Counted from the stretch's first letter, positions 26,657-36,143 are shown. The stretch: 47,662 nucleotides of DNA from Methanolobus sp. (GCA_029762595.1 JARVGJ010000018.1:1-47662), one strand, 5' to 3'. Notes: generated from the sequence alone by a model not told the origin. Translations and numbers: made by a program.

Positions 26657-27391
26657 TTGAGTGAAAACAAAGGGAAATTCAAGTATGTTTTTTTGGCTGT
26701 GACTGTGTTAGTCATAGGTAGTCTTTTCTGGACCTATGCAAGTTTTTCATTATTGGGACCAAAGGACCTTGGAGTTCGATACACATATGAGGACTATCAA
26801 AGCGCTCTGGAAAAAACCGGGATTCTGGTAGAATATGAAGGTTTGACCGGAGATGAACTGGAAGAACACAAGAAGAACGTAGAAAAAAAATCCATCCATG
26901 ACTATGATTTTGAGTTCGCTGACTATGAAAGAAAGCAATTCACTTTATCCAACGAAGAGGCAACGGCATTATTGAACGAGCTTGCCCCTGGCTTCTGGTG
27001 GTTCAATGACCTGCAGGTCAAAGTCCTTCCTGACGGAACGATGGAAGGATCAAGTAAAGCAGATATAAAGAGACTGAAGACAGACCTGTATTCTGATGTT
27101 GCAGACGATGTTCCTTTTCCACTTCCGGATAGCCTGAACATCTATAGCAAAGGCCATGTAAGTGTTACAAACAATCAATTGAGTGGAGACCCTGAAAAGT
27201 TTACTCTTGGGCCGGTCTCACTTCCGGATAAATACCTGGAAGAAGATAGTGTAAGTGTAATGGAAGAGTATTTCCCACGGATCTATACAGTTGTCCCGGG
27301 GCTTGAAATAAAGAGTTTGAGTTCTAATTCAGATGGTGAATTCGTTTTTGATGGGGTTATTCCACAAAAAGTGTCCGTAACTAAAAAATAG
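26657..27391 (+). CDS. Membrane-anchored protein of unknown function
   Basis: 244 residues with one N-terminal transmembrane helix (YVFLAVTVLVIGSLFWTYASFSLL) after a short basic cytoplasmic end; the rest is soluble, acidic and probably outside the cell. I recognise no domain. It starts with TTG 26657 after GGTGAT. The radical SAM gene begins 16 bases downstream and the hydrolase overlaps that, so the three are one operon. Confidence 0.7.
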   Translation: MSENKGKFKYVFLAVTVLVIGSLFWTYASFSLLGPKDLGVRYTYEDYQSALEKTGILVEYEGLTGDELEEHKKNVEKKSIHDYDFEFADYERKQFTLSNEEATALLNELAPGFWWFNDLQVKVLPDGTMEGSSKADIKRLKTDLYSDVADDVPFPLPDSLNIYSKGHVSVTNNQLSGDPEKFTLGPVSLPDKYLEEDSVSVMEEYFPRIYTVVPGLEIKSLSSNSDGEFVFDGVIPQKVSVTKK

Positions 27392-27407
27392 GTATGAGGT
27401 TTTGCAA

Positions 27408-28688
27408 TTGAGGTATTTAGTGATTAACGGGAAAAGAGAGGAAATACCCCCTTTCCCACACCATAAGGCTTACGTTTACCAGTGCAAACAATTCTTTTTT
27501 GCCAAAGGAATGACCACACACTTTACCATGACAAATTATGTTACTCTGAAAGAGCTATACCAGGGAGTCAGGAACAAGTGTTCTATTCCAAGAGATCTCT
27601 TGCTTGACCCCACAAGCGATTGTAACTTGAAATGCAAGGGATGCTGGTCGCAGGATTATAAAAGCGGGCATAACATCCCATATGAGAAACTTGATGATAT
27701 ACTGGACCAGGCTGAAAGTTTAGGTATCATGGAATGTTTAATGACCGGCGGCGAACCCTTACTCCGAAAAGAAGATATCATTAGATTGTGCAGAAAACAC
27801 AACAAAATGACCTTTGGGGCTTTTACCAATGCAACCCTGATCGATGAAGCACTTGCCGATGAAATGGTCGAACTGGGTAATTTCAATGTATTTATAAGTA
27901 TAGAAGGGACAAAGGAAGAAACAGACTTCAGGAGAGGCGCGGGTGTTTATGACAAAGCGATAAGAGCTATGGATATCTTAAAGTCCAGAGGTATAGCATT
28001 TGCTTTTTCGGCATGCTATCATTCAAAGAACTACAAGACCATAGCCAGTGAAGAATTTCTGGACCATATGCGTGAAAAAGGAGCCTGGTTCGGTTGGCTG
28101 TTCCAGTACATTCCTGTTGGAAATGATGCGGATATTTCTCTTGTATGTAATGCTAAGCAGCGGGCATACGTGCAGGAAAGGATCAGGGATTACTGTATAA
28201 AACATGACTATGTGATCATAGATTTCTGGAACAACGGCCATCTATCTTTTGGCTGTATAGGTGCAGGTGTCGGTTTTGTTCATATAAATGCCAGGGGTGA
28301 TGTTGAGCCTTGTGCTTTCTGCCATTATTCCGATTCTAACATCTACGAGGTATCGCTTGCTGATGCCCTCAGATCAAAATTCTTCACCACCTTCAGGAAT
28401 GCCCAGCCTTTCTCAAACAATCCATTGAGACCCTGCCCCTTGATAGATAATCCGCAGGCTATCATCGATGTGGTCAATGCCGGCGGAGCAAGGTCCACTC
28501 ATCTGGCCAGCCCGGAATCCGCTGAAGCACTTGCCGGGAAAAGTTTTGAGAGGGCAAAGGAGTGGGAAGAGAAATCAGAGGAATTGTTTAAAAGGATGCC
28601 TGAATACGTACAGCGCAATTTCCCACGATTTTTGAGGTATTTTGCTTTCAAGAAAGGAATTACTGATGGCAGAAGAAAGAATATTTAG
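27408..28688 (+). CDS. Radical SAM enzyme of unknown specificity
   Basis: About 426 residues. The radical SAM cluster motif C-x3-C-x2-C is at residues 72-79 (SDCNLKCKGCW), followed by the GGEPL motif (MTGGEPLLR). C-terminal cysteines (FGCIGAG, EPCAFCHYSD, RPCPLID) suggest a partial SPASM/twitch-type auxiliary cluster. The last ~90 residues are charged and helical. Start is uncertain: TTG 27408 is best spaced from GAGGT, TTG 27402 is also in frame. The 3-prime end overlaps the alpha/beta hydrolase by 23 bases. Its overall build resembles lipid-modifying radical SAM proteins (HpnH-like), but this is only an impression. Confidence 0.8.
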   Translation: MRYLVINGKREEIPPFPHHKAYVYQCKQFFFAKGMTTHFTMTNYVTLKELYQGVRNKCSIPRDLLLDPTSDCNLKCKGCWSQDYKSGHNIPYEKLDDILDQAESLGIMECLMTGGEPLLRKEDIIRLCRKHNKMTFGAFTNATLIDEALADEMVELGNFNVFISIEGTKEETDFRRGAGVYDKAIRAMDILKSRGIAFAFSACYHSKNYKTIASEEFLDHMREKGAWFGWLFQYIPVGNDADISLVCNAKQRAYVQERIRDYCIKHDYVIIDFWNNGHLSFGCIGAGVGFVHINARGDVEPCAFCHYSDSNIYEVSLADALRSKFFTTFRNAQPFSNNPLRPCPLIDNPQAIIDVVNAGGARSTHLASPESAEALAGKSFERAKEWEEKSEELFKRMPEYVQRNFPRFLRYFAFKKGITDGRRKNI

Positions 28689-29439
28689 CGCCCGGAAATA
28701 CTATGAAAATGACTCTGCGGACTGGATGATCCTTGTCCATGGCTTCGGTGGCAGTGCAAGAACATGGAAAAAGCAGATAGGATTCTTTTCAGAACATTAT
28801 AACTTGCTTGTGCTGGAAATGCACAAGCTTCAATCAAATAATAGGCTGGACCTTGATGAAATTTGCAGGCTAATTAAGAATACCCTGGATCACTACGGAA
28901 TAGAGAAGGCTCATATACTGAGCTTCTCTTTCAGTTCACTTATATGCCTGCGATTTGCAATACTTTATCCTGAGAAGGTAAAGTCCCTGGTCATGGGTGG
29001 CGGAATCCTCAAATTCAATCTGAAGACAAAGGTACTGCTTTACCTTGCAATTACATTCAAAAAAACCGCCAATTACATGATTCTTTATAAGTTCTTTGCG
29101 TATATCATCATGCCCCGAAAGAAGCATGAAAGATCAAGAAGCATTTTTGTGGACGAAGCAAAGAAACTGGGCCATGATGAGTTTTGCAGATGGATGGATG
29201 TCATACCCCAGACACTTAATAGTCTTAACTGGCTGGATGAAATGGATGATAAGATAAGTGTCTTATATATTTCAGGAAGTGAGGACTATCTCTTTTTAAC
29301 GGATACTCAAAAATATAGCAAGAGAATAAAGAACTCACTTGTAGAAGTTATTGACGATTGCGGACATGTGTGTTCCATAGAATGTCATGATAAGTTCAAT
29401 AATATCGTTTTCAATTATCTGGAATCAAATAAAGTCTAA
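28666..29439 (+). CDS. Alpha/beta hydrolase
   Basis: 257 residues. Oxyanion HGFGGSARTW near residue 20, nucleophile elbow ILSFSFSS (S-F-S-F-S in place of GxSxG), acid in SGSEDYLFL and catalytic His in DCGHVCSIE. A hydrophobic cap region (VLLYLAITFKKTANYMILYKFFAYIIM) suggests a lipid-like substrate or membrane contact. The ATG at 28666 lies inside the end of the radical SAM gene, so the two are translationally coupled. Confidence 0.82.
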   Translation: MAEERIFSARKYYENDSADWMILVHGFGGSARTWKKQIGFFSEHYNLLVLEMHKLQSNNRLDLDEICRLIKNTLDHYGIEKAHILSFSFSSLICLRFAILYPEKVKSLVMGGGILKFNLKTKVLLYLAITFKKTANYMILYKFFAYIIMPRKKHERSRSIFVDEAKKLGHDEFCRWMDVIPQTLNSLNWLDEMDDKISVLYISGSEDYLFLTDTQKYSKRIKNSLVEVIDDCGHVCSIECHDKFNNIVFNYLESNKV

Positions 29440-29476
29440 TAGATAGATCCAATATAAGTAGATCCAATTTCTTTTT

Positions 29477-30082
29477 TTATTTCCCATCATATCCCTTTAA
29501 TCGGGGGATTATCCTGTGAACCTTTTGCTGGTACTCACGGTACTCGTCCCCAAACTGTGCCACCAGCCTGCTTTCCCAGTGCAGTGACCCAAGTACAAGG
29601 TATATTGTAGCCAATATGTATAATACCAGCAGATTAACTGTCATGAAGGGTGTGAGCCATATAATCACCAGGCCCGAGAGCAGGAAAGGATCCCTTACCC
29701 AGCGGTATATTCCCCGGACATCCAGTTTACCGGCATCTGGTGTTTGTGGTACTGATAATTGAGAACGTAACCTGAACCTGTGTGGTGCATCCAGCAAAGC
29801 CCGGGGGGCCACCAGCGCAGCAATTGCCTGCCCGCCTGCCATGAACCAGAACCATGGAGATGGCATCACATACAATATCTCGCCAGGATTCATATAGAGC
29901 AGATAGACCAGTGGTGCAAGTGTTATTACTGCAATGATACTGTACAATGGCATGTATAAACTGTCTATTTTGGATCCAAGGGCATTGCTGATCATGCGCT
30001 TAAAACGCAGGCTGGCCAGAATACTGTGAATGACGGCAAATGCCAGCAGACAGAATATCAGGACGATAGTAGGTGAAAGCAC
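29477..30082 (-). CDS. NnrU/ICMT-like integral membrane protein
   Basis: 201 residues with about five transmembrane helices. The C-terminal GIYRWVRDPFLLSGLVI and ESRLVAQFGDEYREYQQKVHRIIPRL match the isoprenylcysteine carboxyl methyltransferase/phospholipid methyltransferase/NnrU group. It may methylate a lipid or other hydrophobic substrate using SAM at the membrane. It is convergent with the hydrolase gene. Confidence 0.75.
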   Translation of the reverse strand: MLSPTIVLIFCLLAFAVIHSILASLRFKRMISNALGSKIDSLYMPLYSIIAVITLAPLVYLLYMNPGEILYVMPSPWFWFMAGGQAIAALVAPRALLDAPHRFRLRSQLSVPQTPDAGKLDVRGIYRWVRDPFLLSGLVIIWLTPFMTVNLLVLYILATIYLVLGSLHWESRLVAQFGDEYREYQQKVHRIIPRLKGYDGK

Positions 30083-30280
30083 TTTGTTTATCTCCGGGTT
30101 TTGTTTAACTAATGTTATATTCAGGGATATTTAGGGATTGTGCGTGGAATTATTGTGAATATAAAAGTAATATAACCATAAACGTTTAAATGCTTCTTGC
30201 TTCTTTTACAAACTGATAAGCTATTTATTGGAGCATGTACCATCCTGTATTATTAAGAACTGAATATGTGAGTGATAAAA

Positions 30281-30697
30281 ATGTCTGTACAGGCATACAT
30301 AAATTTTAGTGGTAACTGCCGGGAAGCAGTGGAATACTATGCAAGGGTATTTGGAACTGAAAAGCCTCAGATCATGTTATACAGGGATTTACCACCTGGG
30401 GAGGATTTTCCAGTCACTGATGAAACAACAGACCTGGTAATGCATACCTCTCTTGATATAGAGGGAAGCACGGTGATGTTCTCAGATGTCCCACCTGATA
30501 TGCCCCTTATTGCCGGGAACAATATCAGTCTTATGATCATAAGTAACGACATGGATAAGATAAGGTCAATGTTTGATCAAATTAAAACCGAGGGCACTGT
30601 TGGCATGGAGCTTCAGGAAACGTTCTGGAGCAAACTGTACGGTTTTGTGACCGATAAGTTCGGGATTGGATGGCAGTTTAACTATGAAAGCGAATGA
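30281..30697 (+). CDS. PhnB-like VOC-superfamily protein
   Basis: 138 residues. Typical PhnB/glyoxalase-like pattern: YINFSGNCREAVEYYARVFG at the start, a central LDIEGSTVMFSD, and ETFWSKLYGFVTDKFGIGWQFN at the end. Function within the group varies (demethylase-like or fosfomycin-resistance-like) and cannot be told. Start ATG 30281 follows GAGTGAT. Confidence 0.85.
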   Translation: MSVQAYINFSGNCREAVEYYARVFGTEKPQIMLYRDLPPGEDFPVTDETTDLVMHTSLDIEGSTVMFSDVPPDMPLIAGNNISLMIISNDMDKIRSMFDQIKTEGTVGMELQETFWSKLYGFVTDKFGIGWQFNYESE

Positions 30698-30928
30698 GTT
30701 TAAATAGTTCAGCTCTCTGATTTAGAAATCCGCAAATCCAGGAAGATCATGAATGTAGATGATGTGTTTTTGTTTGATGTTTTATTTGTTGATAATTGTG
30801 TTGATATTCGTTGATATCTGTCTATTCCCTATAATGTAAAAACAGCTTGCTGTAACTTCAAATTGATTCGAAGTCAAAGTAATGACTAAATAATCATAGT
30901 TACTACTCAGGTACACGGAGGAATAAAT

Positions 30929-31795
30929 ATGTTAAACACACAAAAAATACTGACATTACTTTTCATATGTGCTCTGGTAAGTGCCGCACTTCTAGTATCC
31001 GGGTGCGCTGACACTACAGATGTTACCGAAGAGACAAGCAACGGACTATCAGATACACAGCCAGATTCTGAAGCTGTATCCATGGATGATATCACTGACA
31101 TTAAATGGCATTGGTCAGCATTGACCGGAGATGATGCCGGCAATCTGTCAGCTATCCCTGATCCGCAGAGATACACAATACAGTTCTCAAAGGATGGGAC
31201 ATACGGTGTAAGAGCAGACTGTAATGTAGGAGGCGGTGAATATGCTCATGTGGGAGATAAACTCACAATAGAGCCCGGATTTACGACTCTTGCATACTGC
31301 GGGCCGGAATCACTTGATACCCAGTATCTTTCCCTTCTGCATGATGTCACAGGTTTTTCAATGGTAGATGAGAAACTGGTCCTTAGCTTTGAAGAAGAGG
31401 GCAAGCAGATGATATTCGTTAAAGAAAGTCCTGCCTCTGCAGAGGACATCCAGGATATTGAATGGCAGTGGACCGGAATTGTTGAAGCCACCGAAGGTGC
31501 TATCAGCCAGACTGCCGTTGCTGAGCCGGAAAACTATAATATCATATTCCAGGCCGATAAGCGATACTCTATCAAAGCAGACTGCAATGTCGGAAATGGA
31601 CAATATTCAATTGAAGGGAACAACCTTACATTTTCAACACCAGCCCTTACAAGGGCATACTGTGGTCCGGATTCCATGGACATGCTATATCTCTCCATGC
31701 TGAGTAATGTGACAAACTTCTCACTGGAAAACGACCGGCTTGTTCTCAGTCTGGGACATAGTGGCGATGAGATGATATTTGACAAAGGGGAATAA
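30929..31795 (+). CDS. Lipoprotein with two META-like (HslJ) domains
   Basis: 288 residues. N-terminal signal with lipobox LLVSGC (Cys near residue 26), a short acidic linker, then two repeats (about 50-163 and 173-287) sharing I-x-W-x-W, a Y-x-I-x-F strand, ADCNVGxGxY, AYCGPxSxDxxYLSxLxxVTxFSxxxxxLVLS. The pattern DCNVxxGxY is typical of META/HslJ domains. It probably acts at the outer face of the cell membrane; role unknown. GGAGGAAT precedes the ATG. Confidence 0.82.
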   Translation: MLNTQKILTLLFICALVSAALLVSGCADTTDVTEETSNGLSDTQPDSEAVSMDDITDIKWHWSALTGDDAGNLSAIPDPQRYTIQFSKDGTYGVRADCNVGGGEYAHVGDKLTIEPGFTTLAYCGPESLDTQYLSLLHDVTGFSMVDEKLVLSFEEEGKQMIFVKESPASAEDIQDIEWQWTGIVEATEGAISQTAVAEPENYNIIFQADKRYSIKADCNVGNGQYSIEGNNLTFSTPALTRAYCGPDSMDMLYLSMLSNVTNFSLENDRLVLSLGHSGDEMIFDKGE

Positions 31796-32152
31796 AGCAG
31801 GCAGTGAAAACTGCTCATCCCATATCATTTTATTATCTCCGATTCTAAGGCACGCCATATTGCCCATAAATATGACGGCATATATTGAATTGCTGAATTA
31901 ACATTTGAATTTTTAACCCATACTTGGATTTATAGGCTGGGAAATGAGTATCTAACAAAATATCCCTTCAACAAACAAAAATCAGATTGTTAGAATGGCT
32001 ATTATAATATAAATGAGCAGTATGATCATAGTTGTCTTGCACATATATATAAGTAAGAACATGCACACGAACAGAAAAATAGAATGGAAGAACAGTATTC
32101 TGGCCTTCCAGTAGTTGTTTGAACAGATGGTCTGATCAAACCAGAAAAATAA
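31796..32152. other. Intergenic region, possible promoter and TRAM-gene terminator
   Basis: No coding frame found. A TATA-like CACATATATATAAG lies near 32040-32053 on the plus strand. GGTCTGATCAAACC near 32130-32143 is a near-perfect palindrome just past the TRAM stop codon; on the minus strand it comes after a T-rich tract. Possibly a terminator. Confidence 0.3.
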
Positions 32153-32344
32153 TTAAGCAAGTTCTCCAAAGGCAAATTTACTTAATACTTTATTGACCTT
32201 TATAGTGACTTCATCGCCAACTTCAGTGTTTGGGACAAAGACTACAAATCCGCTTACTCTTGCAATTCCATCGCCTTCTCTTGCAATATCTTCAATTGTT
32301 ACTTCATAGTTCTTTCCGGCTTCTACCGGAGCAGTTGAATTCAT
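32153..32344 (-). CDS. TRAM-domain RNA-binding protein
   Basis: 63 residues; nearly the whole protein is a TRAM domain: YEVTIEDIAREGDGIARVSGFVVFVPNTEVGDEVTIKVNKVLSKFAFGEL. Single-TRAM proteins are abundant in methanogens and act as RNA chaperones, with proposed cold-response roles. Start ATG 32344 is chosen because it matches the usual short N-terminus; GTG 32365 is in frame and sits next to AGGA. Confidence 0.9.
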   Translation of the reverse strand: MNSTAPVEAGKNYEVTIEDIAREGDGIARVSGFVVFVPNTEVGDEVTIKVNKVLSKFAFGELA

Positions 32345-32620
32345 GTTACTAAACAAATATTTCACGTCCTAATTAATTAGCTTAAAAAGAAATACAACCA
32401 TTTGGTCAAAGGTGTGAAAAACAGTAGATACAATAAAAGTAATACCATCTAAACCTATTATGTCTCAAATCAGTTTCAAACTCTAAAAGCACTTTCCTTA
32501 GGGTAAATATACTATATATAGATGTTCCTTAGAGTTGTTGCTCTACCTGCTCCTGTATCCCATGAATTAAACTAATCGATGCTGTTATTATATTTCTTAT
32601 TAAAATGAATTTACAACCGA

Positions 32621-33235
32621 TCATTCGTTTTTTCCTGGAAACATGGCCTCAAGGTAACTTGCAAGCACCTGTTGAACATTGGTATCCCTGGCTGGCATTT
32701 TTCCACATTCCATATAATCCATGATATATTCCGGAAAAACGTATACCCAGCCGCCGCCTGTGCTATCCATGACAGCACGGAGCTTGCTTCCTCCATCCAT
32801 GAGAGAGAATCTTAGCTGGGACAGACTGGTCATGCCATCCGGAACTAACAGGACAATGGAACCTGTGAAGAAATGGTAGATGAGGCCTTCTTTTAAAGCA
32901 GGTTCAAAAGACATGGTGAATTTTTGATCCCTTGATGTATTTTCCATGATATCATCAAGAACAGTGCCGTAAAGGTTGCATGTTCTGGTGAACGGAGCAA
33001 TGAATTGCATGGCATCACCATCTTCGCAAAGGGATAGTGAGTTGCGGTTCTCAGTAACTGTATACAGTATGTCAGAGTCTGTGATTCCAAATCCTTTTGC
33101 ATCTGTCAGGATCCCTGCTATTGGAACCTTAAAAGTAAGAGGATTATCGCGGATCCGGAGAGACGGATTATTCTCAGTATACTGCAGGATCATTGCCTCT
33201 AAAAAAGCATGCTTTAAAGATGGGGGTAATTTCAT
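32621..33235 (-). CDS. Conserved-looking protein of unknown function
   Basis: 204 residues, soluble, no transmembrane segment. I do not recognise a domain. Features are a GFGITDSDILYTVTENRNSLSL stretch, a hydrophobic strand GSIVLLVPDG and a C-terminal GGGWVYVFPEYIMDYMECGK. Start ATG 33235 follows TAAGGAG at good spacing. It stands alone between the TRAM gene and the first FilR1 regulator. Confidence 0.65.
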   Translation of the reverse strand: MKLPPSLKHAFLEAMILQYTENNPSLRIRDNPLTFKVPIAGILTDAKGFGITDSDILYTVTENRNSLSLCEDGDAMQFIAPFTRTCNLYGTVLDDIMENTSRDQKFTMSFEPALKEGLIYHFFTGSIVLLVPDGMTSLSQLRFSLMDGGSKLRAVMDSTGGGWVYVFPEYIMDYMECGKMPARDTNVQQVLASYLEAMFPGKNE

Positions 33236-33583
33236 TAGCATGACTCCTTAAATGTTATGTTAGTTCACTTTATCGCTTTTTAATTAACTCCTCATTATCG
33301 TTTTTGTGGAGGCTGAGGGTAGATGGCTGACCTGATTATCTAATTAAAGCGCTAATCCTTAAATACTTGTAATACAGCATCTTTGTACTTATCTTATATT
33401 ATTTAAAATTATGTACTATCCTCGTAACTTCATCAAAATATTTTGAAACTCCCTGATGTCGGCATGAAGCAATTTTATGGAATAATCGATTACAATTGAC
33501 TATATTTGCTTTACTTTAAATAATATCTATACATAATTTGTATTATTGGATTGTATATGATTTGCGGGTAAGATGTGCTTAAA
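33236..33583. other. Intergenic region before the first FilR1 regulator
   Basis: No gene seen. A strong GGAGG near 33308 precedes only a six-codon frame. The A/T-rich end (TTTAAATAATATC near 33516) could be the regulator's promoter. Confidence 0.35.
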
Positions 33584-34354
33584 ATGAGTAAAAAACTGCT
33601 GGATATAATATTTGCATCTGAGAAGAGAAAGAATGTGCTCCTATTGTTGCTGGATGGAGCAAAGGAAATGAATACTCTTTTCAACTTACTGGAAACTTCA
33701 AGGAATTCACTGCTCCCGCAGATAAGATTACTGGAAGATCACTATCTGGTAAATCGTCATAATGATACTTATGAATTGACTAATATAGGACAATTGATAG
33801 TAAAGGAGATGCTTCCTTTATTGGAAAGCATCGATGTCCTGGACCAGGATATTGATTACTGGGGAACTCATGACCTTGGTTTTGTTCCTCCCCATCTTTT
33901 AAAAAGTATAGGTAAACTTAGAGAATGCAAGGTTATTACTCCATCTTTTAAAGATATATATAAGCTCAATGACGAAATTCTGGAAACATCCCCAATTTCA
34001 AAATATCATTATGGAATTGTGACATTTTACCATCCTTTGTTTCCTCAGTTTTTATCAAAAATGATATCAAACAATGTAAATGTACATATGATAGTATCTC
34101 AATCTGTTATGGAGGGATTTAGAACTGAACACTCCGCAGAATTTGAAAAGCTTATGCAAAATGAGTTTTTTCATTTTTCAGTATACAATGGAAATATGAG
34201 TTTTGTGGGCTTTGCATGTAACGATTATTACTTTATGATGAGACTGTTAAAAAGTAATGGTGAATATGACACCAAATATATCCTCTGTAACGATAAAGAA
34301 GCATTGGAATGGGGAAAAGAACTCTTTGCACATTGCTTAAAATATTCGACTTGA
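33584..34354 (+). CDS. FilR1/DUF1724 winged-helix regulator, copy 1
   Basis: 256 residues: N-terminal wHTH (KKLLDIIFASEKRKNVLLLLLDGAKEMNTLFNLLETSRNSLLPQIRLLEDHYLV...YELTNIGQLI) and a FilR1_middle domain (DIDYWGTHDLGFVPPHLLKSIGKLRECKVITP...). The family includes the Msr regulators of methanol methyltransferase genes in Methanosarcina. It is paralogous to genes at 37039 and 40825; shared words are SEKRK, LLPQ, YELT, DYWG and WGKELF. Ligand and targets are unknown. Start ATG 33584; GTG 33575 is in frame. Confidence 0.85.
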   Translation: MSKKLLDIIFASEKRKNVLLLLLDGAKEMNTLFNLLETSRNSLLPQIRLLEDHYLVNRHNDTYELTNIGQLIVKEMLPLLESIDVLDQDIDYWGTHDLGFVPPHLLKSIGKLRECKVITPSFKDIYKLNDEILETSPISKYHYGIVTFYHPLFPQFLSKMISNNVNVHMIVSQSVMEGFRTEHSAEFEKLMQNEFFHFSVYNGNMSFVGFACNDYYFMMRLLKSNGEYDTKYILCNDKEALEWGKELFAHCLKYST

Positions 34355-34453
34355 AAAAAATAAATAGAGTTGAATAATTAACTGTATCTTTGATAAATAA
34401 GAGACATTGTAGTTTTAAAAACGTTAAAAAAGCTAATAAGGTGGTCACAAGAA

Positions 34454-34722
34454 AATGAAGTTTGTTACGGGGTCGGGTTCTACTCCGCCCTGAATGTCCC
34501 TTCATTTTGGCTACAGATCAATGAAGTATATTATTATTGGATCAGGCTTCAATTCACCTTGTACGCAACTCCATTTTGACTACGCACCAATAAAGTATAG
34601 TGTTACAGAATCGGGGTTTAATCCGCCCTGAAAGTTGCTTAATTTTGACTACGCATCAATGAAGTTTATTGTTCCAAGGTTGAGCTTTAATCCGTCCTTA
34701 ACGTTGCTTCATTTTTAGCCTA
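34454..34722. repeat. Four-copy degenerate tandem repeat, 66-69 bp unit
   Basis: Copies at 34454-34519, 34520-34588, 34589-34657 and 34658-34722. Each begins AAT(G/A)AAGT, passes TTTAATCCGCCCT-like and GTTGCTTCATTTTGACTACGC-like blocks, and ends ATC. Within a unit AATGAAG and CTTCATT are complementary, so each copy can form a hairpin. Frames in all copies are interrupted by stops, so it is probably not coding. Confidence 0.85.
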
Positions 34723-34853
34723 TTTACTTGTGACCAAATTATATGTATCTAACTGATGATATAAACAGCTTGCGGTTGAATAGCTTTTGATTAATATCCT
34801 ACATATCCACGGACCCGAACTTGTCTTTATAATTCATAGTAACTAGTCTTTAT

Positions 34854-36143
34854 TTACTTTTGCTTCTGGTCTGTGATATCCTCAATCACGCCCATGTAAT
34901 GGGTAACAACCATCTCTTCATTGCGCTTGATGAAGGTTTGCTCCTTCACCCATCTTTCTTCTGCGGACTTTGTCCTTATCCTGTACTCAGTGACAAAGTC
35001 TTTCCCACCCTCCTTGGTAACCTCTGAAAGTTCTATCTGCACATAACGAAGATCATCAGGATGGATTATTTCGCCATAGAGGATTGCTCCCGAGAGAAAA
35101 TCATCCACGGAGTATCCAAACTTGCTTATATTATCTGAAACGAACTCAACAGGCCATAACTCTTCTTCACTCTCAGGATCTGCCTTCCAAAGAAAAGCAA
35201 TCAACGGGCTGTTATTGATAATTGTCTCAAGGGCCTGCTTTCTCTCCAGTAGTTCAGCCTGCTTCTCAAGGGATCTTTTAAGTGCGATCTCATTTTCTTT
35301 CTGCTCCGTGATATCCTGGATTATTCCCTGGAAATAAATAGCATTTCCATGTTCATCCCTTTTAATAAAAGTATTTTCCCGTACCCACAATAAGTCTCCT
35401 CCCCTGGCAATCACACGATATTCCTGAGCATAATTGTCGCTTCCCTCTTCACATTTCTTTGCAAGTGTTTCTTTAACCAGCCCATAATCTTGCGGATATA
35501 TCAGATCACTATAGACAATCCTGCCATGCATGAAATCCTCTGCTGAATATCCAAGCTTAAAAACGTTCTCAGTTGCGTACTCTGCGGGCCAGAATTCCTC
35601 TGCCCTCCAGAGAAAGGCCATTACAGGACTGCGGTTTATGATCTCTTCCAGAAGTTCCAGTTTCCTCATAGATTCTTTAAGATCCATGATACGCTTTTTC
35701 TGTTCTGTTATATCAAATATCGTACCCCGATAATGTGTGACATTACCGTCCTTATCACGCAGAATATAAGTTCTCTCATCCACCCAGCGCACATCACCGG
35801 ATTTAAGGATTATTCTATATTCATGATCAAAGAAATCAATCCCTTCTTTACAACACTGTGTAAGAGCATCCTGCACCTTCCCCAGATCATCCGGATGAAC
35901 AATGTCAGCATAATCAAGGTGTCCGGATGTGAAATCCTCGGCAGTGTAACCCAGAAGGTCCACATTGCCCAAAACATATTCTACCGGCCATTTTTCATCG
36001 CAACTGTCTTCTGCCTTCCAGAGAAAGGAAATAACAGGACTTTTCTCTCTTACTTTCTCAGGTAACTCTCTTATGTCCAATACCCAACTAATTCTGTCCT
36101 CATAACCATTTTCATCTTTTTTATCTGATGTGTTAGAGTCCAT
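34854..36143 (-). CDS. Protein of three PAS/PAC domains without output domain
   Basis: 429 residues: three PAS-PAC units at roughly 25-155, 165-290 and 310-429, each with SPVISFLW/SPVMAFLW/SPLIAFLW, an LGYSAEDF-like helix, a HPDDL-like loop and a final GTIFDITEQK/GIIQDITEQK/GVIEDITDQK. It stops directly after the third PAC. No histidine kinase, GAF or methyl-accepting part follows, in any frame I could see. Start ATG 36143 follows AGGGGG. It may sense a signal and act on a partner protein, or be a truncated sensor kinase. Confidence 0.85.
   Translation of the reverse strand: MDSNTSDKKDENGYEDRISWVLDIRELPEKVREKSPVISFLWKAEDSCDEKWPVEYVLGNVDLLGYTAEDFTSGHLDYADIVHPDDLGKVQDALTQCCKEGIDFFDHEYRIILKSGDVRWVDERTYILRDKDGNVTHYRGTIFDITEQKKRIMDLKESMRKLELLEEIINRSPVMAFLWRAEEFWPAEYATENVFKLGYSAEDFMHGRIVYSDLIYPQDYGLVKETLAKKCEEGSDNYAQEYRVIARGGDLLWVRENTFIKRDEHGNAIYFQGIIQDITEQKENEIALKRSLEKQAELLERKQALETIINNSPLIAFLWKADPESEEELWPVEFVSDNISKFGYSVDDFLSGAILYGEIIHPDDLRYVQIELSEVTKEGGKDFVTEYRIRTKSAEERWVKEQTFIKRNEEMVVTHYMGVIEDITDQKQK

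Noticed and set aside
33308-33340. GGAGG followed by a six-codon ATG frame
   Set aside because: Too short to support as a leader peptide; no attenuator-like structure follows.
34454-34722. CRISPR array
   Set aside because: The units are contiguous and diverged along their whole length, with no separate constant repeats and unique spacers, and no cas genes are in the window.
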